A stretch of DNA of 27,634 nucleotides from Chara braunii (taxonomy: Eukaryota > Streptophyta > Charophyceae > Charales > Characeae). The translations under genes and the position numbers were made by a program. The DNA lies in contig BFEA01000295.1 in assembly GCA_003427395.1 (NCBI GenBank), forward strand, positions 255,826 through 283,459, read 5' to 3'. The notes beneath the pieces were generated by a model, which had not been told where the DNA came from, did not search any database, and worked only from the letters and a program-made list of their open reading frames with translations. Positions 1-10,556 of this stretch are shown piece by piece. Within the stretch, counting starts at the first letter, position 1, and each line of letters opens with the position of its first letter.

Positions 1-138
1 AACACTGGGCATGCCTGTGCAAATCCTGCCGTGCACTACTCGTGATCCCACCGTCAGTATTTTACATGTATTACCCGAAAAAGTAAGGAGATCTTCGTTC
101 CCCTCCTCCTCTCCTTAACACTGGGCATGCCCGTGCAA
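1..138 (+). repeat. Short direct repeat pair
   Basis: The 22-base string beginning AACACTGGGCATGCC occurs at 1-22 and again at 117-138 with one change. The function is unknown. The left copy touches the window edge, so a longer unit may continue outside. Confidence 0.6.
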
Positions 139-593
139 AGACAGCTTCCCGCCAGAATCTTTTCAATCGGTTGGGGGTGTGGCCAACCCCAAACGAGGTT
201 GGGGTCGGCCTTAGCCCACTGGATAGAAGATTTTCAGCATTTTACTTGCTGTTGTGCAATTATCTCATTGGGTGGAGCCCTCCTTCAATAACGGAGTATA
301 TGAGGGTGTCAGGATCACTGCTGACAGAAGTCGATTTTATTCCAAAAAAATGTGGCAGTTACTTTGTTCAGTGTTTTTGCAACCACCGCCATCAGATCAT
401 TTGTGATCTGATGGCTGGGAAGCACTCTGCCGTGATTTCCAGTGGGAGGTCTCTGTGTCNTTTTTTTTTTTTGGCCTTTTTCCTGTTTTCTCAGCCCAGA
501 AATTCGTAATGAACATGTCACACCCGATGGGCCACACTCCTATCCTACTGCTAATGGGACCTCGCCCCGGGGGAGTGAAAGAACAAAAGAATC

Positions 594-594
594 A

Positions 595-626
<32 letters not shown>

Positions 627-627
627 A
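594..627 (+). repeat. (AAAG)n microsatellite
   Basis: About eight AAAG units in a row. It is responsible for the Lys/Glu-rich spurious reading frames in this stretch. Confidence 0.95.
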
Positions 628-668
628 GGGAGTCCATGCACTCCAAGGTCATAGAAAAACACACTACT

Positions 669-768
669 GTCTTCATGAATAGAACCGCCGGGTCATTATA
701 GCCGTATATGGTGCGACTTCAAGTCTACATACAGCGATAGTGGCGGGATGTTCTATTCGGATGAAAAC
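669..768. mobile_element. Palindromic MITE-like element, copy A
   Basis: The left arm GTCTTCATGAATAGAAC (669-685) is repeated in reverse complement, with small differences, at 750-768. The inner arms pair as well (CATTATAGCC against GCGATAGTG). It matches the better-preserved copy at 11704-11804 in ends, core and length, and has no coding capacity. Confidence 0.7.
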
Positions 769-1840
769 GTAGGGGCCATGTTCCACTAGCAGCGTCGAGT
801 TTCCTCAATGCCTGAATCTGCATCTGTTTGTGGAGATGTGTGGTTGAGGAAATGCAAAACTTTCTTGTACCATATGAAAATGTTTGCAAAAAAAAAAAAA
901 AAAAGTTTGCCAAAAAACATTTCCTGCCTATTTCAGACCTGCTTGAGCAGACCTGCCTAGGCCCATTGAAATAAACAGCAAAATAAATCATTTAAAATGG
1001 GTTTTTTTTTTTTTTCAAGTGGGAATTAAAATGGGTTTGTAGTAATATGTGCAGTGAGAGTTTCACCGCGTGAAAAAAGCTTTCTTGGTCTTATTCAGGC
1101 AGCTGCACGAGGCCGGCTATCTACACTGCAACGAAGGTTTCGTCGTTTAGTGCCCAGCGAACGTCACCAGTTTTGACAGTCACACTAGGCCCTCAAAATC
1201 CCGAAATGCCCGGCCAGATCCAGTCCTTCCATTACAAGGCCTCCATATGGCTGCTCATTTTGCGATTTTGCGAGTGCGAGGGCCTACCAGTAGTGTGAGT
1301 ATCCTCTAAGGAATGAATGTACACCTGTCCTGAGATCCAATCTTGACTCTTTGGAAGTCCACGGAGGAACTCTCGGCAAACAAATATATTGGCCCTTGCT
1401 CGTAATGATGAAGGGCGCAGCGAAATGCGATACTCGATGTCCATGTGAATCGCAGAAATCTGTGAGCCATCCATACCTGGAACGCACGTGGCTCCCAAGG
1501 CTTCTGCCGAGGGCACGCCCGCCCGCCTGAGCAACATTGGAATAAAAAAAAAAAAAAGTCCACATAGGCTTGTAGGGTACAAACTAGGGAGCATGAACTC
1601 CAATGATTTGCATGTATATAAGGGATGACTTCACCAAGTCTCTTTTATTTTTGATAGGCCGAAGGATTTCAAATTTTCAATCAAAATGCCAGTATAGAAT
1701 CTAAATTCATAGTTTATAATTAGTAGTAGTGGTAGGTAGGTAGTGTGAGGTGAAATTGAGAGAAGAACATAGCTTTTTACATCAAAAAAAGAATCATAGT
1801 TTTAATTGTTATGCATTTAACTGGCAGTTATGTAAAAAAT
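769..1840. other. Intergenic sequence without a recognisable gene
   Basis: Contains A/T homopolymers at 888-904, near 998-1015 and near 1543-1556. The first is flanked on both sides by GTTTGC, which looks like slippage. Open frames here are short, and none resembles a known family. Confidence 0.6.
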
Positions 1841-1858
1841 AACAATAATAATAATAAC

Positions 1859-1906
<48 letters not shown>
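1841..1906 (+). repeat. (AAT)n microsatellite
   Basis: About twenty AAT units with a few AAC interruptions at the left end. Confidence 0.95.
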
Positions 1907-1907
<1 letters not shown>

Positions 1908-2528
1908 TTAAAAAAATCAAAGGGCAGTGGCCTTGAGGAATTATCATCGGACGGGTTCGTCGAGCTCGTCTGTTCAGTGAAGGTTGGACCTGCCGCCAGG
2001 TAGATCAAAGGGCCAGGAGGGCCCAGCAGGCAAAGGAGAGAGTTAGCTCCATCAGCATCATAAGGAACCAGTATCAGGGAAGGGGGTGGGGTGGCCATAT
2101 GCCATAAGGACCGGTGCCCCCCGTACCCGAGGCAGTGGTCCAGCCCTGCTCAGTCAATCCCCCGTAGCCCAGGGTAATCAATGCTGGCAGGGATCGCTGT
2201 AACACACAGCATCATTACTCAGACTTCGAGATACACATTATCATGTCCGCACCGACGCATTCGTTATCAGTATTTTGCTTGCGTCACTCAGCCGGGGGTT
2301 CCAGTACATAGCCAGATTTTGTCTTTGATGCTGAACAAAATACCCCTTTGTCGAGGAATTTCGCTTGTTCATGTTATTCGCTAAATTTGGTTTTGCTTTT
2401 GTATTCAAGGTGGAGCTCCCCACCAATAGATGGAGCGGCCCGCTGACAAAGCCTCAATCCTGGTGGTTCTTTTTTTTTTCTTTTTTTCTTTTTCTTTTTT
2501 TTATTCTGGTGGTTCTTTTACCACCACT
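1907..2528. other. Intergenic sequence without a recognisable gene
   Basis: No coding region can be supported. It holds a T-rich stretch at about 2468-2500 bracketed by copies of TGGTGGTTCTTTT, and a 22-base string at 2415-2436 that recurs inverted at 5192-5213. Confidence 0.6.
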
Positions 2529-3173
2529 GGGGTCTGGTCCCACCTACAGTTGTTGAGTTTAGAAAACTCAACGGACATTAATAAATTCGAAACAAGAAAT
2601 AAAAAACTGAAAAAAACGCTAGAAACAGCTTTTCTCCTTATTTTTTATAACGTAACTGGGAGAAATGAAACATGTCTGTAACAGTCGGAGTGAACGTCTC
2701 CGTGAAAAAAGGATACTCCCCGTGGTGAGGGGACAGGAGGTCACCATTTGTAAAATGGACAGGGACGACGTGGATGGCCAAATGCATTCATTGCCCAAAG
2801 AAGGAAAAGAGTTTGATGCCAGACAGCCAAACACAGCTGTCAGAGTTCCTCCGTTTCAGGATGCAATGAGGACTAAAAAAACAAAAAAAAGGAAAGGCAC
2901 TGAAGTTGAGAAATGTACCCTACCCTCGGTAGGGTAGTTTTCTCAACGGAAAATGACTTCCCGCCCAAACCAAAATGGCCAACGCATACTACAAAACGGG
3001 TTTCACGTCAAAAAAAAATTCTACAAAATGACTAAATCTAATAGGTTATTCTCCTGTATTTTGGTACCGTTAGATTCGCAATACATCAACGGCAGAGCTC
3101 CGTCCCACCATGCCACACGTGATAGAAAGCTCAGCGTTGAGAAAACTCAACGCTGTAGGTGGGACTAGACCCC
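2529..3173. mobile_element. Candidate 645-bp non-autonomous inverted-repeat element
   Basis: Ends are inverted repeats of about 28 bases: GGGGTCTGGTCCCACCTACA at 2529 against the reverse complement of 3146-3173, differing at a few positions. Each end carries a small hairpin built from GTTGAG and CTCAAC (2552-2572 and 3134-3153), and a third related hairpin sits inside (2905-2947). No transposase frame is present, so it would be moved in trans. No clear target-site duplication was found. Confidence 0.65.
2905..2947. repeat. Internal hairpin (GTTGAG...CTCAAC)
   Basis: Arms GTTGAGAAATGTACCCTACC and GGTAGGGTAGTTTTCTCAAC pair almost fully around a three-base loop. It shares its outer GTTGAG/CTCAAC stem with the hairpins at both ends of the surrounding element. 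Confidence 0.85.
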
Positions 3174-3499
3174 TGGGATAGAGGCATTGCACAAGGGCCT
3201 TGGTTCCAAAAAAAAACAAAACAAAAAAAGGCAAAAAAAACAAACAAAAAGGTGTTATCATCGGACCAACCAGCCCAGGTAAATTCAATCTTGTGTCTAA
3301 TCTGACACGGGGGGGTGGCCTTTTCAGCCCAAATTGGCCTTATTGCCTTCAGGGAACCCCCAATGAGGGGAGGAGGGGGGGGAATCTCCGGTAGCAGAGG
3401 AACCAAGCATCATCTGAGTGGGCAGTCACTGTGCCTCCCCGATTACCCCTCCCCCTATGAACATCGGCAGAGACTGCTTTTCTTTGTTTTTTTTTCCAG

Positions 3500-3713
3500 A
3501 GCAGAATTGAAATGAATTGAATTGATTAGCCCCATGGCCATTGTAGATGGATTGACCTACTTACTATCCACTGCTCAGAGAGCCTACTATATCTCCTACT
3601 GTTTCAAAGCAAAATTGAATTGAATTGATTAACATGACAAAATGTTGTGAATAGGCCCCATGGCCATTGTAGATGGATTATCCTACTATCTACTACTCGA
3701 CAGAGCCTACCAT
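3500..3713 (+). repeat. Tandem duplication, unit about 90-105 bp
   Basis: 3500-3590 and 3608-3713 share GAATTGAATTGATTA, CCCCATGGCCATTGTAGATG and AGAGCCTAC in the same order. The second copy has about 20 extra bases after the first block. Confidence 0.85.
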
Positions 3714-3882
3714 GTCCAAAAAAGAACTGTATGAAACTGTAGTATGACAGGGCCCTGCCACGTGTCAATTTTCGTTAATATTTTCATGCCAAAAACCCGT
3801 GGTCATTATATACATCCGACCTCCTGCTAAGCTGGAGGCATTTTAATTACTTGACCTAAAAATAGGAAAAGGATTAGCCTCC

Positions 3883-3956
3883 AACAATCGTAACCGATGT
3901 CTTTGTTAAACCCAAAGACTGCAACTTTTTAAGTGTGCTTTATTCCGCGGGTGATG

Positions 3957-4012
<56 letters not shown>

Positions 4013-4023
4013 AATCGTAACCG
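3883..4023 (+). mobile_element. Retro-insertion: 65-bp body, 50-A tail, 12-14-bp target-site duplication
   Basis: CAATCGTAACCG occurs at 3885-3896 and again at 4012-4023. Between the copies lie 65 bases (3897-3961) and then an uninterrupted run of 50 A (3962-4011). A body followed by a pure A tail and bracketed by a direct repeat of this length is the signature of LINE-type target-primed reverse transcription. The body is too short to identify: it could be a 5'-truncated LINE, a SINE end, or the 3' end of a cellular RNA. It is transcript-sense on the plus strand. Confidence 0.85.
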
Positions 4024-4334
4024 CCAACCTATCAAACCAATCAGACATCACGGTAATGAGGAATCAGAGCCGGCAATTCCCCCCTTCAACCCCTTCCTCA
4101 CTATGTAACCTACTCCTACGCGCCGGATGGCAAGAGACCTGATATGCATAAACGGACCCCCATCAAAGGGAGGGAAAAGTCGATGCGCCGAACCCACGGC
4201 CCACGCCTGTGTAATGGGACATACCACCGTCAATCAATAGTTGCGTAACCTCCGTCGTTGTCGTCTCCGCCCCCGTCACTGGAATTATGCCGGCCGCGGT
4301 GATTGATGTTCCCATCTTCATCCGTGGTGATATC

Positions 4335-4415
4335 ACCATTGTCGTATCGTGTGTCGTCGTCGTTGTTGTCGTTGTTGTCGTAGTGGTTATTGCTGTTGTT
4401 CTTGTCGCCGCTGCT
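4335..4415 (+). repeat. Imperfect GTT/GTC trinucleotide repeat
   Basis: A run of GTCGTC, GTTGTT and related triplets. It generates Thr-, Val- or Asn-rich frames in several phases, none of which looks like a gene. Confidence 0.85.
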
Positions 4416-4982
4416 GCCCTCACCCCAACTGGTAATATTCCTGATGTGGAGAGTAGCGTTGTGGATGAAGTTGTTGGTATTGATACTGCCTCGGATGCAA
4501 GCCGAGCCGATCCTCCAACAGAAAGCGCAGATCGCGACCCTCAGCAAAGAGAGCCATACCAGTAGTGCCAATTGGGGGGACCAACGGGCTATCTCTAGGC
4601 GGGGGGGGCCAAGCAAGCCCAGGAAGGTACATGAGGCCAACGGGGACTGAACCTAAATCTCTTCTTTGTACCAAAAAAAAAGATAAAATGAGGGCTATGG
4701 AATTCATAAGACTGCATACCAGTGCATGGTCTGTATTGAATAATGAACAAATTATGCAATTATTTTATTTTTATTTTTTTCTAATTTAGGGAGAAGCGTA
4801 CTTCTTTAAACCACCAGTACCTCGCTCAGCTATCAAGTCCTAGCCTCGGCCGACGGGTACGCCGATCCGTGCCGAGGCTCGGACTACCGGGCGCAGACAT
4901 CCCGAACGTCCATGTGCGACAGACGAAAAAAAGGGGAAGAAAACAAAGAAAAAAAACAAAGAAATAAGAAAAATAAATGGTT

Positions 4983-5062
4983 CATTCCCGCTGCCAGCTG
5001 TAGGAAGGCTTCCGAAAGGCAAAGCGGGAATGAATCTTCCCACTTTCGCGGGAAGATTCGTT
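4983..5062. repeat. Two adjacent hairpins
   Basis: CATTCCCGCT (4983) pairs with AGCGGGAATG (about 5022-5031), and directly after it GAATCTTCCC pairs with GGGAAGATTC (about 5051-5060). They lie just before a GA microsatellite. The function is unknown. Confidence 0.75.
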
Positions 5063-5084
5063 CTCACTTTGCGATTTGAAAGTC

Positions 5085-5086
<2 letters not shown>

Positions 5087-5126
<40 letters not shown>
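5087..5126 (+). repeat. (AG)20 microsatellite
   Basis: Forty bases of uninterrupted AG. Confidence 0.97.
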
Positions 5127-5131
<5 letters not shown>

Positions 5132-5239
5132 GCGAGTTCGCCGCGACCCTCCGTGCTGCTAGGAGCAGACACCGCTACCATTCCCGGGGAGGCTCCATCT
5201 ATTGGTGGGGAGCAGCTGGAAAGCGGGTCCAGCGTCCCT

Positions 5240-5690
5240 TAACATTGAAATTAATTGAATGATCTGACATGTAATTGTGAGAAGAGAGTGCCGCCACTGG
5301 CAGGGCTACCTATGAAGTACTGAGATGTACTCCTGCTTCCTCTCCAGGCCTGCCGTGAGTGGCTGAGCTCTGACAACCAACCGATCCCTCAGCTACAATA
5401 CAGTTATGACCAGATGAACCTGTCCATGTTCTTTAGGAGGATTCAGTCTCATTTTGCACATTTGGAAAGTAGTGGAACAATCTCCTCGGGGAGCCTGTAG
5501 GGCGTTTTCTTTCCGTCTGCCCTCCAAGTGGCGGGTACATCTTTGTTTTTGCTTTTTCTTTTTCACAGCACTTCTCGTTTGGCAGTGCATGTGGAAACAC
5601 CATACTGAAGCGTGCACATTCTTGTATTCTGAGTAAAAAATGAAGTACTCGATGGGGTTGCAATAGACCGGAAAAAAAAAGGAGGCCAAT
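5240..5690. other. Intergenic sequence without a recognisable gene
   Basis: Open frames are short and resemble nothing I know. No RNA gene is evident. Confidence 0.5.
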
Positions 5691-6108
5691 GGGTCTCGCT
5701 GCACAACTGTCCGATATACAGAATTTCGTAAAGTCGCCGAACAGCTGTCAGAGCGCGGATAAAAAGAAGTATAAAAGCCGGCGTCGCTCCACTTACTATC
5801 TGCTATACAAGTCTCCAATTCCTGAGTTCACTACAAAACACCCTTAATGCATTAGAAGACAGCAATTTTTCGGTCAGTCCAGACTCCAGGCGGACAATCC
5901 GATTTCACGTTCGCCTTCGACCACCCTCCCTCCCAATAACAGCTTTTGTGTTTGCCGTATAGCTGGGAACTACACAGAATCGTATGGTGAATCTGGAGGG
6001 TGCCATGTGACAACTATACACTGAGTTTTTAAGGTACGTTTCGTATAGTAAGTGGAGCGATATCCAGCTATACGAACTCGTACAGCGGACAGTAGTCGAG
6101 CGAGACCC
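5691..6108. mobile_element. Candidate 418-bp fold-back element
   Basis: GGGTCTCGCT (5691-5700) is the reverse complement of 6099-6108. Further in, ACTGTCCG and the 16-base TCGCTCCACTTACTAT (5784-5799) pair with 6045-6060, so the arms align over roughly 70 bases. The left arm carries extra sequence that includes TATAAAAG at 5770-5777. No coding sequence is present. A clear target-site duplication was not found. Confidence 0.6.
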
Positions 6109-6156
6109 TTAGTTGGGTATACAGAGAGACCGAAAGGGTGTGTTAGTTGGGTACAC

Positions 6157-6174
6157 AGAGAGAGAGAGAGAGAG
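6157..6174 (+). repeat. (AG)9 tract after GGGTACAC
   Basis: TTGGGTACACAGAGAG resembles the GATGGGTACACAGAGAG unit of the minisatellite in intron 4 at 19903-20018, so the two may share an origin. Confidence 0.7.
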
Positions 6175-6179
6175 CAATG

Positions 6180-7357
6180 TAAAGCACAGAAGGAAGAGTA
6201 AGAAGGAGACAAGAGAGAGCGCAAACGAGACCTTTTCTTGAAAAAAATAGCGTTAACACAGGTCTCCTGGCGATCGTCCCTGCCGGTTTCAGCCTCACCG
6301 CCAGAGTGAGACCTTTTCAAGTGGCCACTGAGCAAAGATGCCTTGCCTGAATCGCGAAATATGCCCCAAATGCTGTTCACAGAAAGAAAAAAAGAAAAAA
6401 AGAAGAAAAGGAAAACGCCCTTCCCACCAGCACCTCCACGTTTTTAGGCCGTTAACGCGGTGGCCAAATCGGTGCGCCGCGCGTGTCCATATGCATTTGC
6501 CTCAGAGCCTCCCCAGAGAGGGGTCCTAAGACCCCCTGGCCCCTGGGGTCGTGTTGGTTTAACCACCACGTACAAGAGGTCTCACCATATCAAAAAAGAA
6601 AACATAACATATCTCACTGTCATTGGTTGAACCGTTGATTATAGAAAACACCAGGCACAGGATGTCCCCATGGACCCACACTGCCACTTTCAAAAAATCT
6701 GAGGCCAACAAGGCCTCCGCACACGAAAGGCAGTGGACGCTGCTTTACAGAGCAATCACTGAATATCCAACCTACCACTTGCCTAATGGACCCCTGTGCA
6801 CAGATTTCCCTTGCCCCCCTGTGCACAGATTATTCACATTAGTTGTTCAGGTCGAAACAATGGTGCAGAGATTGCTAAAAGACTGAATGCAGAAAATATG
6901 GTCAAACATCTTTGCATGTGTTCTCAGATAAAATAGATTATGCTGAGGCACAAGCATCTACTCCTTAGTCCCTTGCCCTGGACCAATGCAAAAATGATCG
7001 CACCTAAAATTTCCCTTGCCCTGGAGGACCAGTACACCACACATCAGCCTGCGGGTGTCAGCATACAACCCCCGCACAACTTCGGAGGCTGCCGACTTTT
7101 TTTCCTTCTCAACTGTGCCAATGGCTGCACGGCGCCTGCAAGTTCTGCTTTGCTTGGGGCGCCAAAAACTTTCTGCAAGCCTGGTGACGTGTACTAGCCG
7201 TTTAAACTTTAAACGAGGCATGTAAGTATGTCCCAGCAGCAATCGCTCTTTTCAAACCCTTCTTTTTGTTTTTTCAACCACCGTTTTTTTTCTATTTCGT
7301 TTCAAGCGACAGATGCCCTGCGATGTCATCACCTGGTGTCAGTGGGGGGTACCTTAG
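6180..7357. other. Intergenic sequence without a recognisable gene
   Basis: It contains a direct repeat CCCTGTGCACAGATT near 6788 and 6817, and a small hairpin GGGGTC-CTAA-GACCCC near 6517-6532. No coding region can be supported. Confidence 0.55.
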
Positions 7358-7489
7358 TCCCCCCCAAATACAATGTGCAGTCAGTCATTATAGCTGGCTG
7401 CTGTATCAAGACTGAAAGATGCTACTGTATCAAGACTGAAAGATGGCTCAAAAACAGCTAAGACGACCGCATTTTCTACTTGGGGGGAA
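7358..7489. mobile_element. Palindromic MITE-like element, copy B
   Basis: The left arm CCCCCCAAATACAATG pairs with the right arm ending TACTTGGGGGGAAG. Inner CATTATAGCTG pairs with CAGCTAAGACGACC. The centre CTGTATCAAGACTGAAAGATG is present twice in perfect copies (7401-7421 and 7425-7445), making this copy longer than the others. Confidence 0.65.
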
Positions 7490-8075
7490 GAAGGGACTCA
7501 GCTGGTTAATTTCACAAGAGTTCCCGCTTCCTCGTAGCAACGATCACCCAAAAACAAAAAAAGATGAGATCCCTTCGTCATCAGGCCACCAATAGGTAGG
7601 GGCGTTAGCACCCCGTTGGGCCCCGCCCCCCAATCCGCATCAAGCAAAGTCTGCTGATGTCCGTAGGGGTACGTGCCTGAGGTAACACACCGCTCTCTTT
7701 TTACACTCTACTCTACTCTTTCACTTTCTCCTCGGGCCCGCGAGGGTCGTCAATAACTGCAGAAAACGTTTCGATTTTTTTTCACCGAAGTCGGCAGGGG
7801 CCATATTGTCAATCACAGAAGAGCAATCTTTTTTTTTCCCCCTTGTTGTTGTTGTTGTTGTTGTCAGCACAGCATGAAAGGCATGCTGATGGTTGAAAAG
7901 GTTTGTATCGTGCATGCCTAGACATCCCCTAGAGAGGGGCCCTTACTTGAATAAAACATTCGAGTATCTGTTTCATTACTTGAGTCTTTCGCTGGACTGT
8001 ATTCCGAGTATTCCCTGCATCCCCCCTTCGTAACAGTTTCGATCTGTGCTTTATCACAACGAGGTACTTTTTTTC
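7490..8075. other. Intergenic sequence without a recognisable gene
   Basis: A short GTT repeat occurs near 7847-7864. No gene or element can be supported. Confidence 0.5.
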
Positions 8076-8085
8076 ATAAAAACAA

Positions 8086-8418
8086 AATCCCCAGATTCTT
8101 TTTCGTTTCCGTCTGAAACGTCCACCAGGCACGTTTTCCATACACAAATCCCCAGACGTTTTTCATTTCCTATTTTTGAAACTGCCCCCAGATTTGGGCT
8201 CAAACGCGCACAAATCAACCGTACAAGAACACCCCTCAAGGAAACGTGGGCATATCCCCACAAACAGAAGAGCGCACTGTTGTGCGAAACAGGGAAAACA
8301 ATAGACATCGTGAGTCACACACTGAACGAAACAACAATCCTTTGCGTACTGTTGTGCAAAACGAGTGGAAAACAAACAGACATTGCGAGTCCCACACAAC
8401 GAAACACAATCCTTCGCA
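8086..8418 (+). repeat. Two tandem duplications
   Basis: AAATCCCCAGA...TTTC occurs near 8086 and 8145. A unit of about 71 bases starting ACTGTTGTGC is present at 8276-8347 and 8348-8418 with about 80% identity by eye. The 147-codon open frame over this area follows from the duplication and resembles no protein I know. Confidence 0.75.
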
Positions 8419-8454
8419 TCATCTCCTCTCCCTTATGCTGGCAACAGTACTTCC

Positions 8455-8566
8455 TTCTTCCCCCCAATACAGCGTACGTCATACTGTAATTATAGCTGCA
8501 GTTGGGGCATCTTTCAGTCTTGATATACAGCTACAAGATCGTTCGTATGTCATATCCAGGAGAAGG
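8455..8566. mobile_element. Palindromic MITE-like element, copy C (reverse orientation)
   Basis: Contains CCCCCCAATACAGCGTACG, TAATTATAGCTG and the core CATCTTTCAGTCTTGATATA, which is the reverse complement of the copy B core. The arms are more decayed than in the 11704 copy. Confidence 0.55.
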
Positions 8567-10556
8567 TTGTGGTCAGACTCCTGACGCACGAGCGCATTCA
8601 ACTGCCAACACAGTTCTCACCTCCGCAACGAAAGAAGAAAAGTTCGTTCTTTCCGGTGTGTCAATGTGAGAAACCACGACCGACTTCTTTCTTCACGGTT
8701 TCACATATCGACACGTCCGACATCCGCCAGCAGTCCTCGTCAATCCAAGCGGACTACATGCACAGGTGCGTCGTCGATCCAATCGAACTACATGCACACG
8801 AGTGCCCGTTCTTCGTTTACCTCTGCTAAGGCCTTCAGCACTTCGAAGATTCAATGCTCTGCTCACTTCGCCTTTACAGCGCGCATTAACTTAGTCCAGC
8901 CATTACATTACACACAACACAACAGGACTTCCACTTTCAAGACTGCAAACCCTCTACGAGCACACTACATCGTGCATGATACCACAACAATCTCACACCC
9001 ACAACCCAGGAAAGAACATTTTGGGTTAACATACAGGTTCAAGCCCACCTTTTCCATCATTCAGGCACTACTACAGTTATAGTAGGCAGTTTTTCAGTGA
9101 TTTTGTGTGTGTCACAAGTTACAGCATGGGATTTTTCCGATACAGCCACAGCCAGCCGACGGTCTTCCACACAACACCCAACCTGATAACCCTCCACATA
9201 ACACCTAACCAAGGAACATGGGCTATACCACTCACCAGAACTTAATCACAGGCGATATTCCCCCATCATGCAAAGACACTTGTGTACGTACTGCAATGTA
9301 ACTGGTCCTCCACCTACAACCTGTCTGCGGTGCAACTGATTTTCAGATTACACGGTCTGGTGAGGCTTCTCCCTTCCTTTAATGTGCGCACCTCCATGCA
9401 CACCCGTTGAGCAGCAGCAGTTTTGTTTCCCCTAGCACCCTGTTTTACGCAGCAAACACATTCCCCACCACGTTGAAACTGCCTAAACGACGTCGTTAGA
9501 GTACTACACACAATAGATCCACTCGACGACGTGGTCCGTTCAGAAACAATGCATCCAAAACCCTACGGCATGGGTATACTCGTTCAGACAGCAGGGTCGT
9601 AATGCACACTTCCCAAAGCGATTCCGAGCATTTCATTTCAGCATGCATACATATAGCATTTCCCCCTCGGTACCAATCCTCCCTCGCCATCAGATGCATT
9701 CAAAACATCCCGTTGAAAACATACACTTTCCAAACAAACACCATAACAGCGATTCCCGTCAGACAAACACAATTCCATGAGAAGCCAAAACATAGAGAAA
9801 TGGACAACATGGATTGTACACACACCTCGATGATACACGAGAAACCCCTCACGTCTCTTCGGCCTCGCCACCCATCCGCCAAACCCTTCCCTTTGCCAGC
9901 CATTCATACACACCCACCCGCACCCCCTCCCGATGATCCGAACAGCGAATGCAAGATGAGTCGACAAACGACAACTCATCATTTCCTTCTTGCTGGCTGA
10001 TCACCAACAAACCCATCCAGACAACCATCATCATACCCCTTACACCCTACAATGAAGGGTCTTAACTGTAGAGAGAGTTTGGTGTCAAAATATTACAAGC
10101 ATTCCAAAGCGGCAACCGCAACGCTAGAGGTAAGCAGACAGGAGGAAGGGCCCCATGCAAAGGCCACCATCACCTGCCTCATTCCGTACCGCCGAAACTA
10201 GATTAGCATGCTAGTTCCCCCTGTTAAGACTCACTCCTAAAGCTATAAGGCCTATTCTATCCTAATTTCGCAGAGGGCCCTCAGCCTACAGATTCTAAGA
10301 ATCGCTCATCCTGAATCCTACTCCGTCGCCGCCGCCGCTGCTCCTGCTGCCTATTGGAGTCGCATTGCTGAAATCTTGCTACTGCAGACACATTCCTCAT
10401 AGTACTGCGTTTCAGTCCCCACACTCAATTCTCAATCGCTCGAATCACGCATCCTGTAAACATACTACTAAAAATTGAAGGGCCGGAGAGGACCAACGGC
10501 AAAGGGTTTTTAAAGAAAAAGAACCAAGAGACGCTAGAATGTCTTCAACATTTCGC
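8567..10556. other. 3' flank of the hnRNP-like gene; no gene recognised
   Basis: The part nearest 10556 should include the 3' untranslated region of the minus-strand gene, but its end is not visible. An imperfect tandem pair lies near 8730-8800, and short ACACCTAACC-like repeats near 9171-9211. A (CCG)n-like stretch occurs near 10323-10345. No other gene can be supported. Confidence 0.5.

Noticed and set aside
888-910. Second poly-A retro-insertion
   Set aside because: Only GTTTGC is repeated on both sides of the A tract and there is no inserted body, so slippage is the simpler explanation.
4163-4640. Thr- and Asn-rich frames on the minus strand
   Set aside because: Produced by the GTT/GTC trinucleotide repeat; there is no domain, and several overlapping frames are equally open.
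5770-5777. Promoter of a plus-strand gene at about 5800
   Set aside because: TATAAAAG is present, but no coding region follows and it lies inside a fold-back element; recorded there instead.
8046-8489. 147-codon plus-strand frame
   Set aside because: Lies over tandem duplications, has no recognisable domain, and competing frames on both strands are similarly open.
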